Source: a virus
IMG/VR virus record: IMGVR_UViG_3300042731_003976
Location: 1 to 36,552 of that record
Reading direction: 5' to 3' (one strand)
Length of the DNA: 36,552 nt
Positions 17,074-23,147 of the stretch are shown in pieces. The stretch's first letter is position 1. Each line of letters opens with the position of its first letter. The translations under genes and the position numbers were made by a program. The notes under the pieces were generated by a model. It made no database searches. It saw only the letters and a list, made by a program, of their open reading frames with translations, and was not told where the DNA came from.

Positions 17074-19101
17074 CTATCTCCCTAGCCAGCGCGCATTGAT
17101 ATTACTCTGGCGTTCTCTTTGCTTTTCTGCTAATTCCGCGATGTTGACGACCGGTTCAGGCTCTTGCCTTCCTGCCGTAACCGGCTTGCCGCTATTGGTA
17201 ACAGCCATGAGATAATCAATCTCAATGGCAATCACGCGACGCGCTTCGTCTTCATTTGGAAACTGGCGTTCTAGCAAACGTAACTTTGTCTCGTTTGGCA
17301 GATGGTCAGGCACTAGCGCCCTGACATCCGCCTCGCTCAAGAATGCTGGTTCGGTCTCGATAGATGCGGCCTCTTGCGATTCCGCCGGTTCAGCCTGCGC
17401 TTCCCCAGGTTCAGCTTGCACATCTTCCTCTATCTGGACTTCCTCAACTGGCGCTTCCTGCGTTGCGCTTTCATTCTCGAGCTCTCGTTCTTGCGTCTCT
17501 TGTTCGGCCATTTCTTCCTCGCTTTCGAGCAGGCGCATAGCATGACCGCCAGCGCCCGCCCGGCTAACCCAATCTATAGAATGCCCCGTCGATAACTCTT
17601 GGACTTTTTTGCCCTTGCGGCCATTCAATTCAAATCCAGGCGTTGCGTTGCCGCTGCCGCGAATGGAACACTCTAGTTTGCTTAACAACGGCTTGCCCGT
17701 TGACTTTTCCAATTCGTACAAATTCACAACGCGCTGTGCAAAGGACGGATTGTGAATTCCAACTATGCCAATCGGCGCGCCGTTGTGAAACTCTTTAGTT
17801 TCAATATATGTAGAAACCCAGTTGCGATTGTTGGTTTCCTCTGCCACGTGATTTGTTTCGTACATTTTTACGCCGTCGAACGCTTTAGCAAAGTCGCGCT
17901 CTAGCATATCAGCAGGATAAAAATTGTTGTCGCGCTCATTGCCCCAACCGGGCTCAATTGGAGCTATTTCTAAAAGCAATGGCTTGCTGCCGCCCTCTGC
18001 CACGTCGCCAACTTCTACCAGGCGCGTGACGTGACCGACTGATGACTCGGAAATATCTATCGTGGCAAATTGGCTATTGTTGCCAGTGGTTTCATTTTCT
18101 TTTGGCTCGACCTGTTCTACCATCGCCTCGCCAAGCGTCTCACGAATCAGCGTGACAAATTCTCCTGCCAGCGATTCGATAGCGGTAGTCTTGTCTGTAA
18201 TAGTGACATCGGCCATGATGTTGCTAATCAGGCTTTGAAACTGATACGTGAGCCGATGAACCTCTGACGCGGCCATATCCGCCTGTTCGGCGGTATGCAA
18301 ATCAGAGAAGCTAGTTGCTCCCTGCGGCGTATAAGACATGGCGCACACATCAGCCATTTCGGTTGTTGCTGATTCAGTGGATGGCATTTCAATATCCTCG
18401 TCTCTGTACATCGCTCTCAAATCGCGAATGGCCTGCTCTTTACCGGGGCCCTCGTATTTGTTGCCATGTGAACCCTTGTGCAAAGCTGCCCAGGCCGCGC
18501 CCATCAAGCGCCGGTCAATCTCTCCGTTGACCTTGACAGGCAAATGCCAGGTTGACGGCTTCTCTGGATCGTCTACTACCAAAAAGTCGCCTGCCGGGCG
18601 TGGCTTGCCATCAACCGTCTTCGTCGCTTCTGATAATTGCATTTCTTCTACCTCGTCGCCGGCTACCAACGCCGCACTGCACTCTGGACACTCTAGTGAG
18701 CGGCACGGTACGCCGCGCTCTTTTTCAATTTTGTAATCGCAGTCCGGGCAAACACACATGCCAGGGCCGCCCAGCGCTTGCTCTGCATAGCCGTTCAGCT
18801 TCGATAGTATTCCGCGCGCCCAGTCAGATGTGTCACCGTCGTCTCGCTCGACCAGACTACGCAACTCGATGACCGACACAGCGCCGTCAATCCTGGTAAA
18901 TTTTGGCGCGGTGAATATCGCCATTTCGTCAAATACCACGCCGTTCGCCATGCGAAACGCGACTCCCTCGCAATCGTCGCCGTTCTTTTCCTGGCAGCGC
19001 TCAAAGGCGCTGTTCCACACATCAACCCATTGGCGGCGCTTTTTGTCACCCAGGGCCTTGACGTTATCTGGCAGGCGGGGATCATCCACGGTATACGGCA
19101 T
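17074..19101 (-). CDS. Prohead protease-scaffold fusion with ChaB, zinc-ribbon-like and DUF6582-like segments
   Basis: A 675-residue modular protein. Residues 8-55 match the ChaB pattern (LPDNVKALGDKKRRQWVDVW, then the EGVAFRMA end). Residues 116-141 hold six Cys (CVCPDC, then C133 and CPEC), suggesting a metal-binding ribbon. Residues about 170-240 resemble DUF6582 (DFLVVDDPEKPSTWHLPVK, LMGAAWAALH). Residues about 345-525 look like a head maturation serine protease (NNFYPADMLE; H418 in ETNHVAEE; S479 in LECSIRGSG; IDWVSRAGAGG). The C-terminal 150 residues are acidic and helical, as expected of a scaffold. The role is capsid assembly: the scaffold part fills the procapsid and the protease removes it. 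H418 and S479 are my best candidates for catalytic residues. The start overlaps the upstream stop (TAATG). Confidence 0.8.
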   Translation of the reverse strand: MPYTVDDPRLPDNVKALGDKKRRQWVDVWNSAFERCQEKNGDDCEGVAFRMANGVVFDEMAIFTAPKFTRIDGAVSVIELRSLVERDDGDTSDWARGILSKLNGYAEQALGGPGMCVCPDCDYKIEKERGVPCRSLECPECSAALVAGDEVEEMQLSEATKTVDGKPRPAGDFLVVDDPEKPSTWHLPVKVNGEIDRRLMGAAWAALHKGSHGNKYEGPGKEQAIRDLRAMYRDEDIEMPSTESATTEMADVCAMSYTPQGATSFSDLHTAEQADMAASEVHRLTYQFQSLISNIMADVTITDKTTAIESLAGEFVTLIRETLGEAMVEQVEPKENETTGNNSQFATIDISESSVGHVTRLVEVGDVAEGGSKPLLLEIAPIEPGWGNERDNNFYPADMLERDFAKAFDGVKMYETNHVAEETNNRNWVSTYIETKEFHNGAPIGIVGIHNPSFAQRVVNLYELEKSTGKPLLSKLECSIRGSGNATPGFELNGRKGKKVQELSTGHSIDWVSRAGAGGHAMRLLESEEEMAEQETQERELENESATQEAPVEEVQIEEDVQAEPGEAQAEPAESQEAASIETEPAFLSEADVRALVPDHLPNETKLRLLERQFPNEDEARRVIAIEIDYLMAVTNSGKPVTAGRQEPEPVVNIAELAEKQRERQSNINARWLGR

Positions 19102-19655
19102 TAGTCATGCTCCCAGTAGACAACGCTGATCGTGATTGTGGCCTGGTTCGCCAGCCCGTCGCTGGACGCCAGCCGCGCGCGAATCTGAGAATTGGCCGCT
19201 ACTTCCTCAGAACCTAGTATGTACACCTGATTCCCAAAAAAGCCCCCCGCTACGGCAAAGCGCACCGCCGTGATAATATCATCAGCGGCGCCTTTGTATA
19301 GCTCTAGCTGAAAGACGGCGTTCTTGTCGCAGGACTCTATTGATACAGCGGTAATGTGAAAGTCAGCGGCGATAGTGTTGATGGGCACGACGGTAGCATA
19401 CGCGCCATAAGCCCAGTCAGCGTTAGCCGACACGACTGTTGCGCCAGCCGCCAGCGTGGGGTATACTTTTCTCTCAAGCTGAAACGCATCGTACAACTCA
19501 TCAACGCGAGAGTACAGGCTGTTCCCGTTGTGCGTGTCTTGCTTGCCGCCAATAACATCGCCCCAGTCTTCATTGTCGGCGCTGTCTACCGCCGGTACGT
19601 CAAAAAAGCCCTCTTGTACCTGCGCTTGCTGCGTCAAGGATACTCCGTCTGTCAT
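19101..19655 (-). CDS. Small head-region structural protein, unknown function
   Basis: A 184-residue protein with an N-terminal helix-turn segment (THNGNSLYSRVDELYDAF) followed by a beta-sandwich-like body (FHITAVSIESCDKNAVFQLE and an alternating Val/Ile-rich end, TITISVVYWEHD). It recalls a kind of phage protein found in environmental genomes next to capsid genes, for which I know no function. It is coupled on both sides by overlaps, so it is co-translated with the protease/scaffold gene. A head fibre or decoration role is plausible and unproven. Confidence 0.65.
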   Translation of the reverse strand: MTDGVSLTQQAQVQEGFFDVPAVDSADNEDWGDVIGGKQDTHNGNSLYSRVDELYDAFQLERKVYPTLAAGATVVSANADWAYGAYATVVPINTIAADFHITAVSIESCDKNAVFQLELYKGAADDIITAVRFAVAGGFFGNQVYILGSEEVAANSQIRARLASSDGLANQATITISVVYWEHD

Positions 19656-20119
19656 GAAAACACCGCCTCGATTTGCAGCGTGCCAGGATTGCCCACTGCA
19701 CCGCTCTCCCTGGCCCTGACTCGAATCCGCTCAATCGTGCCCCGAAGTTCGATGGGGCCAAAGCTGAAATCCTCAGCCGGCGCGCCTTGGCTGGTGTAGC
19801 TCTGTAGCTCGCGCTGCACCAGGCTGGTAGTATCAACGCCAGCCGCCACGGCTCCGGCTGCGTAAATGCTCTCTGTCACCCACTCGCTAGCGCCGACAGG
19901 CGCGTTGGCTGCTATGCTGTATGGGCTTGTCTCAATTTGAAAATCAAATGCGCCTGCTTGTGCGCCTTGCGTGTAGGTGAAAGATAAAGTGAGGTGGTCA
20001 AAATAAGGACAGGCCATCTCTGTCGGCGCAGGGTCCCACGCGCCAGCCGCCGGTAGGGCTGCGTTGGCCCGCGCCTCTTGCACGTTCAGATAAATTGCCG
20101 ATATTGGGACCGTTGTCAT
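19652..20119 (-). CDS. First structural-operon gene, beta-rich head-region protein
   Basis: A 155-residue beta-rich protein. I chose ATG 20119 because GGAG sits six bases upstream; a GTG 12 bases earlier would lie within that ribosome-binding site. Features include FDHLTLSFTYTQGAQAGAFD, IYAAGAVAAGVDTT and an ERIRVRARESGAVG strand near the end, typical of small phage head proteins of unknown role that come in pairs with the next gene. It is the first gene after the promoter, structured RNA and terminator at 20134-20395, so its expression must depend on passage through that terminator. Confidence 0.65.
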   Translation of the reverse strand: MTTVPISAIYLNVQEARANAALPAAGAWDPAPTEMACPYFDHLTLSFTYTQGAQAGAFDFQIETSPYSIAANAPVGASEWVTESIYAAGAVAAGVDTTSLVQRELQSYTSQGAPAEDFSFGPIELRGTIERIRVRARESGAVGNPGTLQIEAVFS

Positions 20120-20133
20120 AATAGTCTCCACAA

Positions 20134-20176
20134 ATAAAAAAAGCGCCAGTGTCCGCTTTAACGGACGACTGGCGCT
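20134..20176 (-). terminator. Intrinsic terminator/attenuator ahead of the capsid operon
   Basis: On the minus strand AGCGCCAGT and GTCCG arms pair with CGGAC and ACTGGCGCT (142-150 with 168-176; 151-155 with 162-166; one bulged base; six-base loop), followed at once by seven Ts. The 5' arm is duplicated just upstream (AGCGCCAG at 177-184), allowing an alternative, shifted pairing. The U-tract ends only a few bases before the GGAG of the first capsid-operon gene at 20119, so the element either ends a short RNA or acts as an attenuator. Confidence 0.85.
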
Positions 20177-20204
20177 CTGGCGCTCGTTGTTATTTTATTG
20201 ATTG

Positions 20205-20354
20205 GGCGCGGTGTGCTATTACGCTAAAGGGATTTACCTGCCTTTATCCGGCGATATTAATGCCGGTCCCTTTCTGGTGTAGGTTCGGTCTGTTTCCAGT
20301 GACCGTTGTCCCACTCATTATAAGATGGCTGCCTCTAGGCCCACCTTCCACGCC
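20205..20354 (-). ncRNA. Candidate structured RNA of unknown family
   Basis: The minus-strand transcript of this non-coding stretch folds by hand into a compact branched structure. GGCGUGG (20348-20354) pairs with CCGCGCC (20205-20211), closing the domain with 7 bp including one G-U. Inside, AAAGGGA (20267-20273) pairs with UCCCUUU (20226-20232) and encloses a CCGGC/GCCGG hairpin (20248-20266). GGUG (20342-20345) pairs with CACC (20276-20279) and encloses a hairpin with a GAAA tetraloop (20286-20305). GCCU (20337-20340) could form a pseudoknot with AGGC (20240-20243). A promoter lies just upstream and a terminator downstream. I matched it to no riboswitch, ribozyme or phage RNA family that I know. 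Confidence 0.6.
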
Positions 20355-20365
20355 TAATTAGAGTT

Positions 20366-20395
20366 ATTGTATCACATTTCAGACTGACTTGTCAA
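20366..20395 (-). promoter_or_regulatory. Sigma70-type promoter driving the structured RNA and capsid operon
   Basis: TTGACA at 20395-20390 is a perfect -35 box and TACAAT at 20371-20366 is one base from the -10 consensus, spaced 18 bp, with a TGA extension in front of the -10. Expected start near 20359, five bases before the closing stem of the structured RNA. The -35 box lies two bases downstream of a perfect 15-bp palindrome (20398-20412), a suitable place for a regulator. Confidence 0.75.
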
Positions 20396-20787
20396 CTGTT
20401 ACGCCGCGTAACATCCCGCGCCACCTCATTGAGCAAATCGCCAAAGTCAACCCCTGACCACGATTCACTCTCGGCGGAAACATCAATCTTTTGACCGTAT
20501 TTGGCAAGGGATAATTCCATAGAAACTCTCTCTGGGGCATCTCCGCCATCAGGATCACTGCTTTGCTCCCTGAACTCAATCACAAGGTTGTAGTAGCGCG
20601 CCTTGATTTTATCTCTCATCAATTCGTGGAAATTGCTCAGGGGTGTATCTTGCCCGATCAAATCAAGTTGCTCGATTTTCCTTAATTTATACTGGCCCGC
20701 TAGTTCCCATAATCGCTCTGGTGTAAATGTAAAAGAAACAGGCCCGCGTTTCAATGTAACTTCTTTTTCAGTCTGCGTTATTTCCAT
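20392..20787 (-). CDS. Unrecognised accessory protein ending in VTRRNS
   Basis: A 131-residue soluble protein with a mixed charged sequence (MEITQTEKEVTLKRG, then IEQLDLIGQDTPLSNFHELM). A strong GGAGAGGGG ribosome-binding site precedes the ATG. The gene ends over a 15-bp palindrome that encodes the terminal VTRRN, as does the next gene upstream. Its last bases also form part of the -35 region of the capsid-operon promoter. No family recognised. It is the last gene of the accessory block before the structural operon. Confidence 0.6.
   Translation of the reverse strand: MEITQTEKEVTLKRGPVSFTFTPERLWELAGQYKLRKIEQLDLIGQDTPLSNFHELMRDKIKARYYNLVIEFREQSSDPDGGDAPERVSMELSLAKYGQKIDVSAESESWSGVDFGDLLNEVARDVTRRNS
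20398..20412. repeat. 15-bp perfect palindrome, copy A
   Basis: GTTACGCCGCGTAAC: six-base arms around CCG. An identical copy lies at 20806-20820. This copy is just upstream of the -35 box of the capsid-operon promoter, centred near -46 relative to the predicted start, so an operator or activator site is possible. Each copy also lies at the 3' end of a gene and encodes VTRRN. Confidence 0.7.
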
Positions 20788-20799
20788 TCTGCCCCTCTC

Positions 20800-21063
20800 C
20801 TATTTGTTACGCCGCGTAACAATGCGGCGTTTCGGCTCGCGTGGCATCCTGCCTGCTGGCCTGCAAGGCGCAGGGGCGGGCGCTGGCTCTAACTTCTCAA
20901 ACTCGCTAATAGGGATGAGCACGCGAGAACACTGTAAGCGCGCCCGGTCTGCTGGATGCTTGACGACAAACTCTAGCGCGCCGTCTACGAGGCGCACGGG
21001 CAAGCACACGCCGTCATAGCGGATAAAGCCTTTGGAGTCCAGGGTTAGTAGATTGCTGCTCAT
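20800..21063 (-). CDS. Unrecognised accessory protein ending in VTRRNK
   Basis: An 87-residue protein from the ATG at 21063, which overlaps the stop of a decayed gene (ATGA); an upstream TTG at 21093 is a weaker choice. The N-terminal two-thirds is beta-like with GFIRYDGVCLPVRLVDGAL, followed by a Pro/Ala/Arg-rich basic tail (PAPAPAPCRPAGR) ending in VTRRNK. The basic tail suggests nucleic acid or protein contacts, but no function can be named. Confidence 0.55.
   Translation of the reverse strand: MSSNLLTLDSKGFIRYDGVCLPVRLVDGALEFVVKHPADRARLQCSRVLIPISEFEKLEPAPAPAPCRPAGRMPREPKRRIVTRRNK
20806..20820. repeat. 15-bp perfect palindrome, copy B
   Basis: Identical to the copy at 20398-20412 and likewise at the 3' end of a gene, with the last codon and stop following directly. 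No promoter-like sequence is obvious beside this copy. Confidence 0.7.
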
Positions 21064-21176
21064 ATTACACTTTCGTATGTAAACATATCCCAATCTAGCC
21101 AGTTAATAATCACCCACTCGTCATCAGAACAAAAAGAATCTTTAGTGGTGCGCCAGATATAGATTTTTTCAATGCT
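21060..21176 (-). pseudogene. Decayed C-terminal fragment of a paralogue of the 21204-21464 gene
   Basis: A 38-codon open frame with no start codon reads EWVIINWLDWDMFTYESVI at its end. This parallels the end of the next gene, which reads VWINWVDWNEFEYESVGF. A stop codon lies immediately upstream of the fragment and no start codon is available. Its own stop still overlaps the following ATG (21063) as ATGA, the normal coupling in this genome, which supports it being a relic of a real gene. Confidence 0.6.
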
Positions 21177-21203
21177 CTAAGAAAAACATTCATAATCTTT
21201 AGA

Positions 21204-21464
21204 CTAAAACCCTACACTTTCATACTCAAATTCATTCCAATCAACCCAGTTTATCCAAACATGCAGTTTGGCCCTCGTCTCATCGTCAACATCTAGCAGA
21301 ATAGTTATCATTGCGCCATTGCCCAGGTCATTGTTTGCAAAAAACAGCGTTGATTCTTCAAACTTTATACTCCCAGTCAACTTTTGAACTGGCGCGCAGG
21401 GTGTTTGAATAAAGAGATTAGATTTACAGTCAGGGAATCTTTCTCGCGTAAAAAAGTTATTCAT
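21204..21464 (-). CDS. Small accessory protein, member of a local paralogous family
   Basis: An 86-residue protein from ATG 21464. Its middle (QKLTGSIKF, LFFANNDLGNG, a VD-rich strand) parallels the protein of 22012-22224 (LKHTGTITL, PFFADNDKGGG), and its end parallels the fragment at 21060-21176. The shared TG-I...FFA-ND-G-G pattern suggests a small all-beta fold. The stretch before the start has no good Shine-Dalgarno sequence but holds a perfect 12-bp inverted repeat (21470-21481). Function unknown. Confidence 0.6.
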   Translation of the reverse strand: MNNFFTRERFPDCKSNLFIQTPCAPVQKLTGSIKFEESTLFFANNDLGNGAMITILLDVDDETRAKLHVWINWVDWNEFEYESVGF

Positions 21465-21469
21465 TGTTA

Positions 21470-21481
21470 GCACCAAGGTGC
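21470..21481. repeat. 12-bp palindrome just upstream of a start codon
   Basis: GCACCAAGGTGC, a perfect palindrome ending six bases before the ATG at 21464, where a ribosome-binding site would be expected. It could be a protein-binding site; as RNA its loop would be too tight unless the arms are shortened. Confidence 0.4.
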
Positions 21482-21515
21482 TCTAAACCAAATTTTCATA
21501 GTCTTGTTATATTTC

Positions 21516-22049
21516 TTAAATACATTGTAACAATTCATCATCGGTAAAGCGCCTTCCAGTAAATGCTTTTAGTAGATCGCGCAAGTCCTCACCCGCCAAT
21601 TCTGAAATTTGCACTCTATACTCATAATCATGCGTAATACCCCGTGATAAAAGAAACTTGGCGCTTGAGGTCAATTTCTCTTTTGCTTTTGTACGCATTA
21701 TACACAATACCACCGCCTTAAACTTTATACTATCCGGCAAATGTGTAAATCCCCATTCAATCTTAAGTGCCTTTTCCTCTGCCGTTAGTGTTCTGCGTTT
21801 ATATATTGCACCCTTAAACTCAACAACTATCCACCTGTTGGCGGGGAAAAGCTGCCAAATTTCTAAAAGTGATTGTCCGCAAAAATGTCCATCGCCTAAA
21901 ATGGGTACAGGTTCACACCCTCTCTTTGATGGATTAGACAGCATGCGCTCTACTACCTGACCTATATCTCGCAAAACACTTATGCTACTTCTAGCCTGTT
22001 CATTCACAATCTTACCATCTCCCATCTCGCAATTCATAATCGCTATCAA
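21516..22049 (-). CDS. Accessory protein with a possible PD-(D/E)XK-like nuclease signature
   Basis: About 165-177 residues; the start is uncertain (ATG 22049, 22037 or 22025, or GTG 22007), as the first codons overlap the upstream gene. Counting from 22049, there is an N-terminal helix (RSSISVLRDIGQVVERML), then ILGDGHF with D53, and a buried strand WIVVEFKG with E77 and K79. D...ExK on adjoining strands is the PD-(D/E)XK nuclease pattern, and a conserved-looking helical C-terminus follows. The match is loose and no partner such as a methylase or integrase lies beside it. It could equally be an unrelated phage protein. Confidence 0.45.
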   Translation of the reverse strand: MIAIMNCEMGDGKIVNEQARSSISVLRDIGQVVERMLSNPSKRGCEPVPILGDGHFCGQSLLEIWQLFPANRWIVVEFKGAIYKRRTLTAEEKALKIEWGFTHLPDSIKFKAVVLCIMRTKAKEKLTSSAKFLLSRGITHDYEYRVQISELAGEDLRDLLKAFTGRRFTDDELLQCI

Positions 22050-22224
22050 TTCCTATCGTCAACTTAATTACTGACCCGCCGCCTTTGTCGTTGTCTGCAA
22101 AAAATGGATTAGACCCAGGTAGCGTTATTGTTCCGGTGTGCTTGAGCATAGAACAATAGGGTTCAATTATTCTAAATTCAAAGTTGCAGCTGGAAGACCC
22201 GTTAGTAAGTTCAGACATGTTCAC
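22012..22224 (-). CDS. Small paralogue of the 21204-21464 protein
   Basis: A 70-residue protein starting at GTG 22224 (GTGA overlap with the previous stop) or ATG 22218. The segment from LKHTGTITL to FFADNDKGGG and the following hydrophobic strand is clearly related to the 86-residue protein encoded 0.5 kb downstream. It ends in DYELRDGRW, an ending nearly shared with the otherwise different protein at 23144-23590. Function unknown; it is a member of a small duplicated family within the accessory block. Confidence 0.6.
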   Translation of the reverse strand: MNMSELTNGSSSCNFEFRIIEPYCSMLKHTGTITLPGSNPFFADNDKGGGSVIKLTIGIDSDYELRDGRW

Positions 22225-22412
22225 CCTATCACCACGCGCTTGCTATTTGGAGCGCCACTCGTGGCCCTGGTATCTCCCGCCTCTCTAACACTCAAATCTT
22301 CTGGGCTGTCTAGTTGGAACTCACACCAGTCCAAGAAAACAGTGATAGGCAATTCGCCCCCGTGCTCCTCGCGTATTTCTTCCAGGCGCTTGATTAGATC
22401 ATCGAGAGTCAT
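22221..22412 (-). CDS. Small phage protein of the LxxLIxxLExIREEHG kind
   Basis: A 63-residue protein beginning MTLDDLIKRLEEIREEHGG followed by LPITVFLDW. Short proteins with this helix-HGG-strand pattern are frequent in phages and are of unknown function. The ATG overlaps the stop of the tiny membrane protein upstream (ATGA). The tail is polar and Ser/Arg-rich. Confidence 0.65.
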   Translation of the reverse strand: MTLDDLIKRLEEIREEHGGELPITVFLDWCEFQLDSPEDLSVREAGDTRATSGAPNSKRVVIG

Positions 22413-22588
22413 GATGATTCAATCAATAAAACGATTATAGCATAAATCCACGGCCACAAACGAGCTACCAAGTCGGGAAGTGCTTTGCGCAACGGCTCGT
22501 ATGGCTTGGGGAGCGGGGCAGCCTGTGCCAGAATGGCGGTTGATGTAATGCCGCCTATTCCCCACAACAGCATTCGTCCCATGCTCAT
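22409..22588 (-). CDS. Tiny two-helix membrane protein
   Basis: A 59-codon gene with ATGA overlaps at both ends (start in the stop of the Tat-signal gene, stop in the start of the next gene), good evidence that it is real. Residues 4-22 are hydrophobic (RMLLWGIGGITSTAILAQ) and so are residues about 42-57 (ARLWPWIYAIIVLLI), joined by a Pro-rich loop. The two-helix hairpin is of holin-like size but lies far from the endolysin. Together with the adjacent Tat-signal protein it may act at the membrane. Confidence 0.65.
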   Translation of the reverse strand: MSMGRMLLWGIGGITSTAILAQAAPLPKPYEPLRKALPDLVARLWPWIYAIIVLLIESS

Positions 22589-22956
22589 AATCTCATTCTC
22601 CTATCCCCACAAGTCCAGTTCTCGCCATCCGTCGTGCGCCACTGGTCGCCGTCTGGGCTGGTGAGGGTTGCCAATTTCCACAGATCATTTACATCACCTA
22701 TTACTGCGCGCGTTCCGCCAGTTTCTACGGGCATTCCCCAGTGCAATGTTCCCTGTAGGACAAATGGCTTAAAGGTAGTGGGGGCGCTGCCTAGCAACCT
22801 TAACAGTTCTGACTCATCAAAACTTAGTGTCCACTCTTGCGGGCCGCTCAATGCCCGCGCCACTGTCTCGAGCCGACGATCAAACTGCGCCGCGATGGTT
22901 GCGCCTGCTAGAGCGCCTAGAGTCTGAATGAATTCACGACGAGTTACGTCAGTCAT
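22585..22956 (-). CDS. Small protein with a twin-arginine signal sequence
   Basis: A 123-residue protein beginning MTDVTRREFIQTLGALAGAT. R6-R7-x-F-I followed by a short, weakly hydrophobic Ala/Gly stretch is a good match to the Tat export signal. The rest is a small soluble domain with GTLHWGMPVETGGTRAV and several Trp in the C-terminal part (DLWKLATLTSPDGDQW, ENWTCGD). Export of a folded small protein to the periplasm or cell surface is implied if the host has a Tat system. There is no lipobox. Overlaps with both neighbours. I recognise no enzyme motif. Confidence 0.6.
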   Translation of the reverse strand: MTDVTRREFIQTLGALAGATIAAQFDRRLETVARALSGPQEWTLSFDESELLRLLGSAPTTFKPFVLQGTLHWGMPVETGGTRAVIGDVNDLWKLATLTSPDGDQWRTTDGENWTCGDRRMRL

Positions 22957-23147
22957 CTGTAGTTAACCAACTTTCCGTGTTCTAACCACATCCAATCACG
23001 GTATTCATTCTCAATCAATGCAATTTCATGCTCTGAAAGTGCTACGAGTTCGTGCAAATGATCTTCTGTTTGCACTCCCGTCGGCGTCATTTCAACTAGG
23101 CCCCAGGGTAAAAGCATAGTTATTCTGCGCCAATCAAGACCGGTCAC
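22953..23147 (-). CDS. Unrecognised small accessory protein
   Basis: A 64-residue protein starting at a GTG that forms a GTGA overlap with the upstream stop. It is acidic and mostly helical, with LLPWGLVEMTPTGVQTEDHL and a C-terminal HEIALIENEYRDWMWLEHG helix. No family recognised. Coupled to the Tat-signal gene downstream. Confidence 0.55.
   Translation of the reverse strand: MTGLDWRRITMLLPWGLVEMTPTGVQTEDHLHELVALSEHEIALIENEYRDWMWLEHGKLVNYR

Noticed and set aside
22434-22442. TGCTATAAT (extended -10) on the minus strand inside the tiny membrane protein gene
   Set aside because: No acceptable -35 at the right distance and it lies in a coupled coding run; too weak to list as a promoter.
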